From assembly GCA_019009955.1 (NCBI GenBank), contig CM032230.1:18221501-18285500 (forward strand): a DNA stretch of 64,000 nt, in the 5' to 3' direction. The stretch is from Riptortus pedestris (Eukaryota; Arthropoda; Insecta; Hemiptera; Alydidae). Positions 12,701 to 22,261 of this stretch are shown here, piece by piece (the stretch's first letter is position 1; each line of letters opens with the position of its first letter). The notes beneath the pieces were generated by a model. That model saw nothing but the letters and a program-made list of their open reading frames with translations, had not been told where the DNA came from and made no database searches. Made by a program: the position numbers and the translations under genes.

Positions 12701-15700
12701 ATTTTATTTGATTGTGGTATCTTCGTTGAACTAGAATGTAATTATTTGAAATAGATTATTATCAGTTGGTCGGGCCCAAGTGTGTCTTCTCTTTGCGACT
12801 TCATGAAACGTATTTGTTATCACAAGGTCATGCCCTTGCAGATCGATATTAGCATTTCACTGTGATGGTTTTTATTTCCTTGGGCGTATTCCCCAGCTGT
12901 TTTGTCGCAGATGTGACCTTCACTTATTACAGAATTAAAATATCCCAATAATTCCAGCATTGTCTTTAGTTGAGGTCATATTTGGTAATTCTTCTATTTG
13001 GTCACTCGCATCATGAGTACGACCTCAATAGCTGATTTCCCTTAAGGGAAATCTGCTAAAAATCTTTACACCGCCCATAGTTTTAAACATAGGTATAAAC
13101 ATTCAAAACATTAAAGCATTAGAATTCTTATCTCCTCTCCGTCTATCCCTTTTCCTTTCTATCCTTCACCGGTAGCTCTCTCGTAAACCTATCCTGGCCT
13201 TAAAAATGTATCATACAATTGAAAAATTCTCGTTTATCGCTATGATTTGTCATGACGATGTGAAATGAAATTGAAACATTGGAAGCTAAAACATGTTCAA
13301 ACACTTGAATGAATTTTTGACTTCTATACAATTATGCATTGTTATAAGGCAAAATGTATACACCAAAGTTACTGTAAATAACAAAGTAAGCAATTTTTGT
13401 TATGAGCATTTTTGGCTAAAAACGAATAGGAAATTAAATATTACTTTTAATAGCTTCAGGCTTCATTTAGATCCCGCACTCCTGCTCGCACTTATGAATG
13501 GTAATATAAATTATAATTTAGTAGCATTTGGCGACTTTTACCATCTCACTTTTCTGAGATTTATGCTACTTTACTAAAAGTATAAGTATACAGGGGCATG
13601 TAAACATAAGTCAATGAGATGTCGGGAGAGTTGGGCCAAAGTAATTATAACTTACTGCCGTAATACGGCTGTGACAGACCTGTGTCTAATCTGGTAGTTG
13701 TATCCAATAACTTCAGTCACAATAAAATAATTTCTCCTCACTTCAAATCTTTAGTTTAGGTTACTAGTGTAGTGTATAATCCCAGTATTAAAATAAACTA
13801 AGAACATTAAAGTATTAGTAATCGTAAAGAGAAGCTAGTCCCTTAAATGGCTCGCTATGAGGAAAAGGTAATAGTTGTTAGTCTCCTCCCCCCGCCTCTC
13901 TACTCTCAGATTAGCCAACCTATCTCTCATTTAAGATCTCACTTCCATTTAGATTAAATTATCTTAAAAAATCTGAGTACATTATCTCCACAATGCTAAA
14001 ACAGCCTGTTCAAATAATTTTCCAGTTTTAATAACTAAAATATTAAATACATTTAAAGGGAAACAGACTTTTCATTAATTAATGCTTAGGAAGGGACCTT
14101 GGCATGACAGTATCCTAGTGCTCTTCGTGCAACCTGTTTATTTATTATTAACCGTGAAATGAAATTCTATGCTTATTCGTTTCTGGCCTCCATTACAACC
14201 CCCACTCCTGTTCGTTCCGAAGAATGTGAATATAGCTTATAATCAAATGAACGTTGGTGATAACTCTAATGCTGAGTTTCGCATAGTCAATTCACCCATT
14301 CTATAGCACTTAATGTGTATATCGTGTTTATACTTCGATGTAAAATAAATATACATATAAAATATGCTACTTTAAATATTAAAAAAAAAAAAAACATTTG
14401 TTGTATACTTGGGCAAAGGTGGGACATAACGGGAACAGGGAGAAAGAGGGTGACTGAGCTAATTCACTATTAAAACTATATTTACATTTACCAAATAATA
14501 TGCACAAATTACTATATAATTCAATCTGCAATTATAATAATATCGATACAAAAGAGGGCATTATAGACACACAAAAAAACGAGATTATACAATTCCACTT
14601 CCCCACAAAAGCTTAATGGCTATTTGGCAAATAGTATGGGTAGCCCTTACCTGTCATGTTCATAGTGCGAGGGCTTAAAGCGCCACCAGCTTACCACTCC
14701 GGCTAACTCTGCCTAACCAAACTTCCCCCTCTCCCGGCTCGGCTACTAAGTCGATATCAAATATAAAAAAATCCCCTCATAGCCGAGAGAGGGCAGGCCT
14801 GTCCATTCGCAGCTAGAGCCCACCTTTTTTTGTCTATATCTATTTAATCTAAACCCCCTTTAATACATCTGTTTGCTAAAATAAATAGGAAACGAAATAT
14901 CGAGATTTTTCGTTTTAGGGGTCCCCACAACAGCCACTCCCTATAGCTTTTAAGAATAATAGTGTAGCCTAATCCCAATGCCCATTGCAGGTGATGAGCA
15001 CCACATCAACCCTTGAGGGAAATAAGCTGAATGTGCAGTTAGGGATGCCCATATGATATGGGACTGTATTGATGCGATTTCCTATTGCAGGTGATGAGCA
15101 GAGAGTGCAGCGGTCCATACAGCCCTAACTGCATGAAGCTTGGTCTCCTCAGAATACTGTCCAAGGCTGGCGATGGGGAAGTCGCCCTATTCCCTGGAAT
15201 ATCTCTCAGCTGGGTGAGGCCTGACCTCCAACTCGAACAAAACCAACTCCAAGACTCCCAGACTCTAGATTCAGTTCTCATCAACCACCTGGCTGACTTA
15301 CTCTCCAACCTAACCCTGTCTGTCAGGGTCGTTAACAAGGAAACACCTTTGGCACTTGCCAACGCACTCCTCAGCCAATCTTCTGTGGCCACAGGTAAGC
15401 TCACTCATAGTGCAGTTATAAATCACTCGCAAGTATTTTCCTTATCTCCTACATCAGTTAGGATGGAAGGATTACATTCTCCCTTGCAGGTGTTATATTC
15501 TCCTCTGCCCCAATCTTTGAGTAAATGGGAGACCAATATTCTATTAGGTACTAGATTAGAATTGTGTATTTCTCCATCTGTCATAGTAGAACCAGTGTAT
15601 GAAGAAGAGGCAAAAGTAGGGTCATATCATATCTGTATGAAAGGAGAGGCTACCTACTTTCATGAGCAGATGGAGATCATTGAATTTCTACCTTACTGAT

Positions 15701-18679
15701 TACCGACCTTACATGGCTGTGTGTGAAAAGCTAACAGGATATATGTGGCGTCTAGATCTGGTCACACATCTAAATGACTGACGTCAGAAAATGCTCTTAG
15801 GAACAGTTGGGGTGATTGAATTTCTCCCTTGCTGATTAAAGAGGCTGTGCATAAGAGCTGTTAGGAGATATGAGCAGTCTATATGTATATGGTCATATAT
15901 CTAAATTAACGACGGTACTACATGCGCTCTTGAATGATGATTCAGATGTCTTCTAGGAAGGCAGAGGCAATGAGGAGATCAGGAAGAGTGAAATCTAGAA
16001 ACCTCTGGAATGCCAGAACCGCTTTCCGTCAGAGAAAGCACATCCTCTCGAGATGCTAATTGGGGTGACCAGGGCTGTCTTTTCTAAGTCTTCCTCAGCT
16101 ATGGGATATGGAAGTACGCCCTTTTTCAAGTCCAGTTTGGTAATCTTCCACTTCACATGGAGGTTGATATTGTAAGTGCGGCGCCGAAGCGCCGAGTAGC
16201 AAACCGGACCCGGTTTTGGCACTCAGATGACCATAATCTCCGCAAGGTCAGATTTCGCCATTCTTCTTCAGGATAATGTATAGTGAACTTGACCAAGGGC
16301 AGTTAGACGAACGGACGCTGCCCTCCTCCATCATCTGTTCAAATTCGTGGTCAAGTACCTATCTGGACGTAACCGTCTTGATTTCCCGGTGACCACCTCT
16401 ATATGACAAGATGGTATCGTAAGGCAGGAAAGTTTTCTTCTGGAGAAGCTCTATCTACCGCGGGACTTTCGGTAAAGGGTAGATCATCGGCACGGGAACG
16501 TTAACTGGCTTCTGTTCCATCGTCAACCTAGTAAACCCGTCGTCCAATCGCAGCCAGTGAGGTCCACCATAAGCCTACTGGCCTGGTCTACTGACCAGGT
16601 ATGCTCTAATTATGGTCTGCCTCCCCACCTCTCTCTGCTGGATGAAACGACACACAATCTTTCGAAGCAGGCGTAAGTTTAAATGTAAACGTCTGTTGCC
16701 TTAGTTTGGGATGGGAGACCTGTTCGCAGAACAGGGTGTGTTAACCGGGTCTAGGTTTTGGCACATTATTCACGGATAACCTATACTTCCTCCAATACCT
16801 AGGTCCACCAAATATCGGGTACGCGATTGACGGTCGGCAATGAATAGGCGGTGGTATGAGTGAGTTATTAGCAACGGGTTCCGCCCTCTGCCGCCTCTAG
16901 GCTTAGTTTCGCTGCTTTGTGGGAACGGATACTTCCTTCCGGGCACATGACCAGTACTTAGAGGCCTTGTGGTAAAAACATAGCTGCCAATCTCTGCTTT
17001 TTCTCCGTTGGCGCAGTGCTGGGTCCCCCTGTCCGGTTGTGGTCTCCTGTGTGGCGACTCGCTCGGTGAGCCTCTCAGGGGTTTCCAATAGCCGATCTTT
17101 CCGGTGAAAGGAGGAAGTTTTCAGAGCTGCCCCCTCAAATACTTTAGGTTCTCTAACCTACGCGATACGCTTGGCAATGTTGCTGAGCTTTGTAAGACCA
17201 TCTTGCTCCGTTGCTGCTTGAATGGTTTGGGTAGTCCCTTGAGCCCCAAGCTGCTAGACTTCACGTAGGAAGTGCGATAGTCTCCTAAGCGCTGATCATC
17301 GAGGTGCTTCCTGATCCCCAAATCATCTGAATACTCGAAGCTCTTCATCAACCACATCTTCGGAGGAGGGGGTTACGGACCAGGTCAATAAAATCCCGAA
17401 TAACCTCCCGATCCAGCTACGAGATTACCAGGCGAATTTTTTTTTTACAGTGTTACACATATAACGTAAGTCTAACACAGTCTCGCAATGCAGAAAAAAA
17501 ATTCTGAATCACTGTTAAAATAATTGAGCAACTGAGTCTTAATTGTGACCATAGAAGCTACTTCCACAGGCTGGGGTTGTTGGCTGGATGCTTTATGTTC
17601 TCATTACCTTCCGTCATGAGTAAATAATAAAATTGCTCACTTGCATATTTAAAATTGTACACTCACTTGTAAAAATGTAGAACTCACGTCGGGGTCCTCA
17701 ATGTAGAAGATGCTTAAGGAAATAGATAAAACCGGATGATCTTTTGTAACAATGTTTACTCACAAAACAGGTTACAAAAAAAAATTGGTAACACAACCTC
17801 AACTCAATACAATAATGTAACTGTCTCCTTTAACCTTACTCCTGGGTTTTTTCTAAAGCAAAGAGAGAACGAGGTACTCGGCAACAACTTCAAAGTTTAA
17901 CTGTCAAAGTTGTTTACCATGTTCGCAAGTGCCTCTACAATACAACCACCATAAAATGACTGGCACAAACCTGTGAATAAGATGGGAGTTATATAATATC
18001 TCTTATTACAATTAATAAAAAATGTAACAATATTATGCATACATTCAGAATATTAAAGAATTTATAATTGAAAGAAGCTAGTAACTTAAACATCTCACTA
18101 TGATTGAATGTTAACACTTAGATGAGACAGATCCCCCATCGCTCTCCACTAATAAAAGATCTCTATATAATAAAAGATGTCAATTATTTTTACATTTATT
18201 TATATTAACTATAATCACCGCATTGTTTTCGAAATGCTAAATTGGAGAATTAAGCCCAAAACCAAGACCATGAAGTTTTAAGAACATTGAGATCAATAAG
18301 GACAAATAAATCAATTGGTTTTAAATATAAAATGGTAGCTTTTATTTTAATTTATTCGAGTAGATGTAATATGTTATATGAATAGGTATGTATGTTATTA
18401 GGGCGTAGGAAGGATAGGTACGGAGGTGCCCTAGCAGCTGCAGGTCTCATGTCTGGAGGAACAATGGTAGCAGTAGCGATGAGTGGGTTGGCAGCAATGG
18501 CAGGCAAGGCCCTGATGGCATCGCTACTAGCTCTCATGCTGTCGGCCATATCTGCACTCAGGGGAAATGGAGACGGAGATTCCAAAACCACATACGAAAT
18601 CGTGGCTAAACCTGTCGTCTCCCATCAACATACACACTCTAGCGAGGTAAACCATCTCTTCTTTCAGATATTTAGATAA
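4475..18679 (+). CDS. Osiris-family (DUF1676) secreted/membrane protein, 3 recognised exons
   Basis: Three exons join in frame at GT-AG junctions (phases 0 and 1). Residues 1-32 are a signal peptide. Residues 33-133 form the DUF1676 N-terminal part with the paired cysteines C38 and C46, the LFPGISLS segment and L-rich helices. Residues 143-186 are a hydrophobic Ala/Leu/Met-rich block. Residues 195-215 are KTTYEIVAKPVVSHQHTHSS..., the conserved Tyr/His-rich Osiris tail. Osiris proteins are insect cuticle and epithelial secretory-pathway proteins, usually clustered. The AQxLAY motif near the usual C-terminus was not found. After the third exon the gene either reads through to TAA at 18677-18679 or splices from the donor at 18647 into downstream sequence. 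A 70-bp array made from this very junction follows. Intron 1 is about 10.5 kb. The particular Osiris member is not identifiable by eye. Confidence 0.8.
4952..5279. repeat. Diverged inverted repeat, possibly of a Pogo/CENP-B-type coding fragment
   Basis: The arms are about 4952-5089 and 5143-5279, with a spacer of about 53 bp and very roughly 75% identity by eye. Read as protein, the right arm gives ERVLHKWIALEEVVCK and the reversed left arm gives RALQKWIAMEEVVCK. Several differences between the arms are synonymous (GAG/GAA, GTC/GTG, AAG/AAA), so the source looks protein-coding. The pattern weakly resembles the CENP-B/Tigger helix-turn-helix; this is only a guess. It lies inside Osiris intron 1. 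Confidence 0.5.
5352..5413. repeat. (AT)n microsatellite
   Basis: About 60 bp of pure AT alternation. Long frames translating as Ile-Tyr repeats across it are artefacts. The flanking 5414-5600 sequence is unrecognised. Confidence 0.9.
5600..6060 (+). mobile_element. Degenerate H1-family sequence, rearranged
   Basis: The poly-C/CCTACC stretch, TTTCAGCCATCGACTAATATG and the segment with ATATGTATATAACAACG, TTTCGATCGGACGTATAAC and CGGAAATATTTCGGAATT match blocks of the H1 element, but in altered order and with much divergence. It looks like an older subfamily, shared in part with 48430-48545. Confidence 0.45.
6080..6296 (+). mobile_element. tRNA-derived SINE (family S)
   Basis: A pol III-like A-box region (GCTGGCCAAGTCGGCG) is followed by the B box GGGTTCGATCCCC and CTGGGCAA. 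The family body (TTAGTGACGAACTAATTAAG, CCCACC, AGTGGGAGTTAATAAA) follows. The other S copies in the window share the consensus CCTGGCTAGAAAAGGGTGGT. Confidence 0.75.
6642..6700. repeat. (AT)n microsatellite
   Basis: Roughly 58 bp of AT alternation, preceded by AATAAATGTACATAAT. No recognisable element is attached. Confidence 0.9.
6840..7120 (+). repeat. Unclassified interspersed repeat F, copy 1
   Basis: It shares GTGATTGAGTAAC, a 'cgggcatacagacatac'-type stretch and CATTGTTCTTAGAATG with 7800-7885. It shares a 'ataaa.caatatttac' and 'aagtaaagtcacattcctg' stretch with 7560-7645. The two blocks are in opposite order in the two places. Confidence 0.45.
7195..7385 (+). mobile_element. tRNA-derived SINE (family S)
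   Basis: It starts GGCTCAGGTTAG, with B-box-like GAGAGTACGATTCCCACCTGG. The body includes CGGCTAGAAAAGGGTGGTAA and CCCAATTAGCC. The reading frame on the other strand is element sequence. Confidence 0.75.
7540..7890 (+). repeat. Unclassified interspersed repeat F, copy 2
   Basis: The second occurrence of the blocks seen at 6840-7120, here in reversed block order. CCTAAGTAAGCCCACACTCC resembles the H1 central block, so F may be a distant H1 relative. Confidence 0.4.
7900..8560. other. No gene seen; AT-rich intronic sequence
   Basis: AT-rich sequence within Osiris intron 1. Short open frames such as 8174-8383 lack homology I recognise and lack splice context. Confidence 0.5.
8563..8772 (-). 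mobile_element. tRNA-derived SINE (family S), reversed
   Basis: It reads in reverse: TTACGTCCACTTTAT, GGTTACCACCC, CCAGGGTGG, then GCGGGAATCGAACTCGCC (the reverse of the B box) and the reversed A-box region near 8745-8770. Confidence 0.8.
9107..10082 (-). mobile_element. R2-type (RLE) non-LTR retrotransposon remnant, 3' end at (TA)n
   Basis: This is the reverse-strand relative of the + copy at 25146-26365. The minus strand encodes LVQVRFIPGRNLGTSRCR, CSEYETLPHVLGSCQW (a CCHC knuckle) and HILDPTVRFETG, the endonuclease core, before the noncoding 3' tail (GGTGGGCTGATTAGGAGGC). Frameshifts break it. It keeps the knuckle Cys and the Asp of LDPTVRFE that are changed in the + copy. The 3' end abuts a (TA)n tract at 9107-9125. 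Its truncated 5' end meets an H1 3' half. Confidence 0.75.
10085..10182 (+). mobile_element. H1 element 3' block fragment
   Basis: It contains TAGGATCGGTGGACATTTGA, TTTTCGAAAATCGCAC and GACCTCAATAACTGAT, the H1 3' block, and is cut before the terminal palindrome. It directly flanks the 5' end of the reversed R2-type remnant. Confidence 0.65.
10600..12985 (-). pseudogene. LINE with APE endonuclease and reverse transcriptase, degenerate
   Basis: Minus-strand order: endonuclease C-terminal half near 12990-12640 (GHDLVITNTFHEVAKRRHTW, then SEHQLVMAKCRIRLKKYNK); linker with RWREYIEEVHGN (about 12155-12200); RT palm near 11340-11400 (IRFADGIALVV, where the catalytic FADD is FADG); tail near 10960-11060 (VLLYGRESWILKRKYNRLEA) and GQRGRGR (about 10785-10805). 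Stops and frameshifts occur throughout. The EN plus RT order with no RNase H suggests an RTE/Jockey-like LINE; the clade is unresolved. Related fragments lie at 50560-51030 and 58733-58850. Confidence 0.75.
13008..13062 (+). mobile_element. H1 element 3' terminus
   Basis: ATCATGAGTACGACCTCAAT is followed by AGCTGATTTCCC and the exact terminal palindrome, then TGCTAA. Only the last 55 bp are present. Confidence 0.7.
13270..13600 (+). repeat. Unclassified interspersed repeat E
   Basis: The 'ctgtaaataacaaagtaagcaa' stretch, AAAACGAATAGGAAATTAAA and the CGCACTCCTGCTCG part recur at 46190-46340. It is AT-rich with no coding sequence recognised. Confidence 0.5.
14150..14385 (+). repeat. Unclassified interspersed repeat E, second copy
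   Basis: CCTCCATTACAACCCCCACT, CCTGTTCG and ATATAGCTTATAATCA match 46005-46065. Confidence 0.5.
14390..15090. other. No gene seen; intron end with duplicated splice acceptor
   Basis: Intronic sequence. ATTGCAGGTGATGAGCA at 14984-15000 is repeated exactly at 15084-15100, where it forms the acceptor and start of Osiris exon 2. The upstream copy would give an alternative in-frame exon that reaches a stop within about 22 codons. Confidence 0.6.
15091..15394 (+). CDS. Osiris-family exon 2 (DUF1676 core)
   Basis: The acceptor is CCTATTGCAG and the donor CACAG|GTAAGC. The exon encodes VMSRECSGPYSPNCMKLGLL, then LFPGISLSWVRPDLQ and a helix-rich stretch up to SQSSVATG. The two cysteines eight residues apart and the L-rich downstream region match the start of the DUF1676 domain. 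It ends in phase 1. In the genome the same frame stays open to 15699, but the strong GTAAGC donor indicates it is spliced. Confidence 0.82.
15670..15940 (+). repeat. Imperfect tandem duplication, about 138 bp
   Basis: ATTGAATTTCTACCTTACTG at 15678 is matched by ATTGAATTTCTCCCTTGCTG about 138 bp on. GGTCACACATCTAAAT and GGTCATATATCTAAAT follow at the same offset. Confidence 0.5.
15960..17400 (-). pseudogene. Ty3/gypsy-type gag-pol fragment, degenerate
   Basis: Minus-strand order: Gag end with LCFYHKASKYWSCARK (about 16940-16990), protease-region debris, then the RT start HEFEQMMEEGSVRSSNCPW, SSSLYIILKKNGEI, stop, PCGDYGHLSAKT in another frame (16200-16350). KLDLKKG and YPIAEEDLEKTALVTP follow (16050-16130). 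These are the successive RT motifs of arthropod gypsy-like elements. Several stops and frame changes show it is dead. No LTRs were recognised. Confidence 0.75.
17400..18400. other. No gene seen; AT-rich intron 2 of the Osiris-family gene
   Basis: AT-rich unique-looking intronic sequence with two short A/T runs. No element or coding sequence is recognised. Confidence 0.5.
18402..18646 (+). CDS. Osiris-family exon 3 (hydrophobic block and Tyr/His tail)
   Basis: The TTATTAG acceptor fits the phase left by exon 2. The exon encodes RRKDRYGG, a 44-residue Ala/Met/Leu hydrophobic stretch, RGNGDGDS and then KTTYEIVAKPVVSHQHTHSS. The GAG|GTAAAC donor at 18646/18647 is the one copied through the downstream array. 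Without splicing the frame adds VNHLFFQIFR and stops. Splicing to any CTTTCAG acceptor of the array would add IFR and stop. Confidence 0.82.
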
Positions 18680-19622
18680 ACTTGTCGTCTCCCATCAGCA
18701 CACATAGCCTAGTGAGGTAAACCATCCCTTCTTTCAGATATTTAGATAACTTTGTCGTGTCCCATCAGCACACATAGCCTAGTGAGGTAAACCATCTCTT
18801 CTTTCAGATATTTAGATAAACTTGTCGTCTCCCATCAGCACACATAGCCTAGCGAGGTAAACCATCCCTTCTTTCAGATATTTAGATAAACTTGTCGTCT
18901 CCCATCAGCACACATAGCCTAGCGAGGTAAACCATCTCTTCATTCAGATATTTAGATAAACTTGTCGTTCGTCTCCCATCAGCACACATAGCCTAGCGAG
19001 GTAAACCATCTCTTCTTTCAGATATTTAGATAAACTTGTCGTCTCCCATCAGCACACATAGCCTAGCGAGGTAAACCATCTCTTCTTTCAGATATTTAGA
19101 TAAACTTGTCGTCTCCCATCAGCACACATAGCCTAGCGAGGTAAACCATCTCTTCTTTCAGATATTTAGATAAACTTGTCGTCTCGCATCAGCACACATA
19201 GCCTAGCGAGTTAAACCATCCTTTCTTTCAGATATTTAGATAACTTTGTCGTGTCCCATCAGCCCACATAGCCTAGCGAGGTAAACCATCCCTCCTTTCA
19301 AATAGTATCTAAACCAGTCGTCTCCCATCAGCATACACAATCTAGCGAGGTAAACCATCTCTTCTTTCAGATATTTAGATAAACTTGTCGTCTCGCATCA
19401 GCACACATAGACTAGTGAGGTAAACCATCCCTTCTTTCAGATATTTAGATAAACCTGTCTCTCCCATCAGCACACAGCCTAGAGAGATAAGCCACCCCTT
19501 CTTTCAGATATTTAGCTAAACTTGTAGTCTCCCATCAGCACACACACTATAGCGAGGAAAACCATCCCTTCTTTCAGATATTTAGATAAACCTGTCTCTC
19601 CCATCAGCACACAGCCTAGCGA
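18601..19622 (+). repeat. 70-bp tandem array built from an Osiris exon-intron junction
   Basis: About 15 units, mostly exactly 70 bp apart (for example TTTAGATA at 18671, 18741, 18811, 18881, 18951). Each contains about 45 bp matching the end of Osiris exon 3 (GTCGTCTCCCATCAGCACAC, AGCGAG), then the donor GTAAACCATC and a CTTCTTTCAG acceptor-like tract. The first unit is the real coding exon end. Most later units carry a TAG in the His-motif frame; a few late units (near 19320-19350 and 19525-19555) do not. One unit has a 4-bp insertion, which shifts the phase of the array by 4 bp. Confidence 0.92.
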
Positions 19623-19625
19623 AGT

Positions 19626-19838
19626 TTTTATTTTACGTCCACTTTATGCAACTAGGCTAATCGGGGCGGGTTATCTACAGGTTACCACCCTTCTCTAGCC
19701 AGGGTGGGCCTAAGGCGTTTATTTAATGAGGCCGTCATTAAATAAATTTCCACTGCCCAGGGCGGGATTCGAACCCGCCACTCTAGGTCTGCCATGGGAG
19801 ATTAGGTCCAACGCCCTAACTCGCACGGCCCCCACTCT
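19626..19838 (-). mobile_element. tRNA-derived SINE (family S), reversed
   Basis: It is well preserved: ACGTCCACTTTATGCAACTA, GGTTACCACCC, GGCGGGATTCGAACCCGCCA (reverse of the B box) and a reversed A box near 19820. It sits exactly at the end of the 70-bp array. Confidence 0.85.
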
Positions 19839-19920
19839 AATGGTATCTAAACCCCCACATCTAAACAGATGCTCGTCAATTCCTTAAAAATAATTACACT
19901 TATCCTAGCTTCACAATAAT

Positions 19921-20732
19921 TCCATCACGCAGGGGATGCGAGCGAGTCCCTTTTAGATCCTAGATGCTCATATATTTAAAATTTATAAAAACAATAATCC
20001 AATTAGTAGAAGGGGGGTTACTGAAGTCTGAAAACAAGAAAGCGAAGATATATCGCTTAATATTTCAGCTACGAAAAAATGTATAGAACAACAAATGTAG
20101 AGCATCAATAGTTTAAAAAGACTTGCAATATAAGAGTTTTAAATACTGTTACTTTAGACCGTGTTGTTTAATAGCATTACCTATATATTCCGGAGGAAAG
20201 GTCCGAAGTACCCGCCATATAGTAGACTAGTAGAGAATATATGGTAGGGTAAGATCGACACAATCATAGCAGGACATGGAAACCCTCCAAGAGTGGATTG
20301 ACAGACACTCAACTACAGAATGGGTAAAGACAGACAGAAAGAGCTCTATACAAACGATGCATAATTAAAAATGTAATCGTTTAATAATTACTAAACATCT
20401 ATTGGTTTAATGTCCAATAACAAATAAATTCATCAATATGTAAACAAATTTAAAATTAACTTTATAAATACACATGGTAATTGATGAAAAACCCATTATT
20501 TTCAGGTCATCCATGGAGGGCACCATTACAAAAGGAGCATAGCAGCCCAAGACCTGGTCTACAGGATGCACAGCCAAAAATAATAACAAGCCACAACTTA
20601 TCCTAATTGGAATCAAACATATAATGTGATATAATAAGAGAATAAGTCAGGGAATCCAACATAGGATCTGAATCATAAAAAAATGTAACCTCAATAGCTG
20701 ATTTCCCCAAGGGAAATCTGTTAATATAACTT
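19921..20732 (+). mobile_element. H1-related element, diverged subfamily
   Basis: A 5' end-like TCCATCACGCAGGGG lies at 19921. The central block has AAAAATGTATAGAACAAC (about 20075) and AGCATCAATAGTTTAA. A 3' end-like CCTCAATAGCTGATTTCC, palindrome and TGTTAA lie near 20693-20732. The middle (20140-20680) is unrecognised and could be element or host sequence. The central block matches 48290-48350. Confidence 0.5.
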
Positions 20733-21162
20733 CCCATTACCACTGATTACAGATCGAAACAAAATGTCCTCAATCTACCAAGTTAATATATTTATTTAAA
20801 AATGTGCTTTTAATTTATTGTCATTGCTTTATTTAAAGAAGTTTGTAATTTAATTATTATAAATAAATGTTTTACCAAAGAGTCCATATCAATAACCCTC
20901 CTTTTTAAAAAAACATGAAAATATATTCAATATACAGGCTTGATATTTCTTGATAATCCTACTAAAAGTTCACAATGCGCGAGGATTTCTAAAAAACAAC
21001 TACATTTTCCAAAGGAGGAATAACGTTATCAATACACACTGCGCTCATCTGCCTTGTTTCTGTCTTAGCCCTACAGGGAAAAGGGCGTAGGGTACCTAGA
21101 GCAGCCGAGAAAGTGATTACAGCAGAACAGAAGAATAGGTGGAATCACGAAAACTCTTGTTT

Positions 21163-21675
21163 CTCGGAGCATAAAAGACGGCGCCAAGAAGATGCCAGCT
21201 GTTCGGAGTATAAAAGACCGTGCCAAGAAGATGCCAGCTGTTCGGAGCATAAAAGACCGTGCCAAGAAGATGCCAGCTGTTCGGAGTATAAAAGACCGTG
21301 CCAAGAAGATGCCAGCTGTTCGGAGTATAAAAGACCGTGACAAGAAGATGCCAGCTGTTCGGAGTATAAAAGACCGTGCCAAGAAGATGCCAGCTGTTCG
21401 GAGTATAAAAGACCGTGACAAGAAGATGCCAGCTGTTCGGAGTGTAAAAGACCGTGCCAAGAAGATGCCAGCTGTTCGGAGTGTAAAAGACCGTGCCAAG
21501 AAGATGCCAGCTGTTCGGAGTGTAAAAGACCGTGCCAAGAAGATGCCAGCTGTTCGGAGTGTAAAAGACCGTGACAAGAAGATGCCAGCTGTTCGGAGTG
21601 TAAAAGACCGTGCCAAGAAGATGCCAGCTGTTCGGAGTATAAAAGACCGTGACAAGAAGATGCCAGCTGTTCGGG
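21163..21675 (+). repeat. 39-bp minisatellite, about 13 copies
   Basis: The unit consists of GATGCCAGCTGTTCGGAGTA followed by TAAAAGACCGTGCCAAGAA. Because 39 is divisible by three, several frames on both strands stay open with 13-residue repeats (for example MPAVRSIKDRAKK). The unit is very uniform, with only A/G and C/A differences. No promoter, splice context or homology supports a gene. Confidence 0.9.
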
Positions 21676-22261
21676 AGATGAAAACCGAATTGTGGAAATA
21701 GAGGAAAGTCTATTCACTAAACGCAAAAGTAATGCCAGTAGAGTTTTCCCAGAACAGTGAATTTTGGTTCGACTATGTCTCGAAACCGGGAGCCAGTTCT
21801 CAATAGAAGTGCTGAAACACTATTTAAATAAATTATTAAATTCGTTGAGCCTAGCTTTACGATAATTTCAGATCGCTTGAAAGGTTACAATACTGAACAA
21901 CTTCAATAAGCTGGATTTTCACATCAACAAATGAATCATAAATATAATTTCATCGATCCTCAAACCAGGGCCCATACACTAAACATTGAAAATATGTGGG
22001 GATTGTCCTAAATGGCGTAACCAAAGGTAATGGGCTACTAGTGGACACTAATTGGACAGCTGTCTTGCAGAGTTCATGTGGCGGACGTCCGCTTTGCACA
22101 GCTACTCCGAGATATCGTCCAGTTTTCGGCTAACTCTTTTATGAGAAATAAATTGTAGAAGAATTATTTTAAATAATAATGCGATTATGATTTAATAATC
22201 ATCTTTAAATGGGCGGCTTCTGGATAATTGATACGTCCCAGGCCTGCTTCTCGGTTTAGAT

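Noticed and set aside
15395..15699. Extension of Osiris exon 2 through the open frame to 15699
   Set aside because: The GTAAGC donor at 15395 is strong, exon 3 fits phase 1 and continues family-specific motifs, and the extension shows no Osiris similarity.
18668..19622. The 70-bp units as genuine alternative His-rich exons in the annotation
   Set aside because: Most units carry TAG in the His-motif frame and introns of 21 nt would be too short, so they are listed as a repeat pending transcript data.
21071..21726. Long repeat-containing frames on both strands read as a 13-aa repeat protein
   Set aside because: All follow from a 39-bp unit divisible by three. There is no promoter, splice context or homology, and outlying units are frame-broken.
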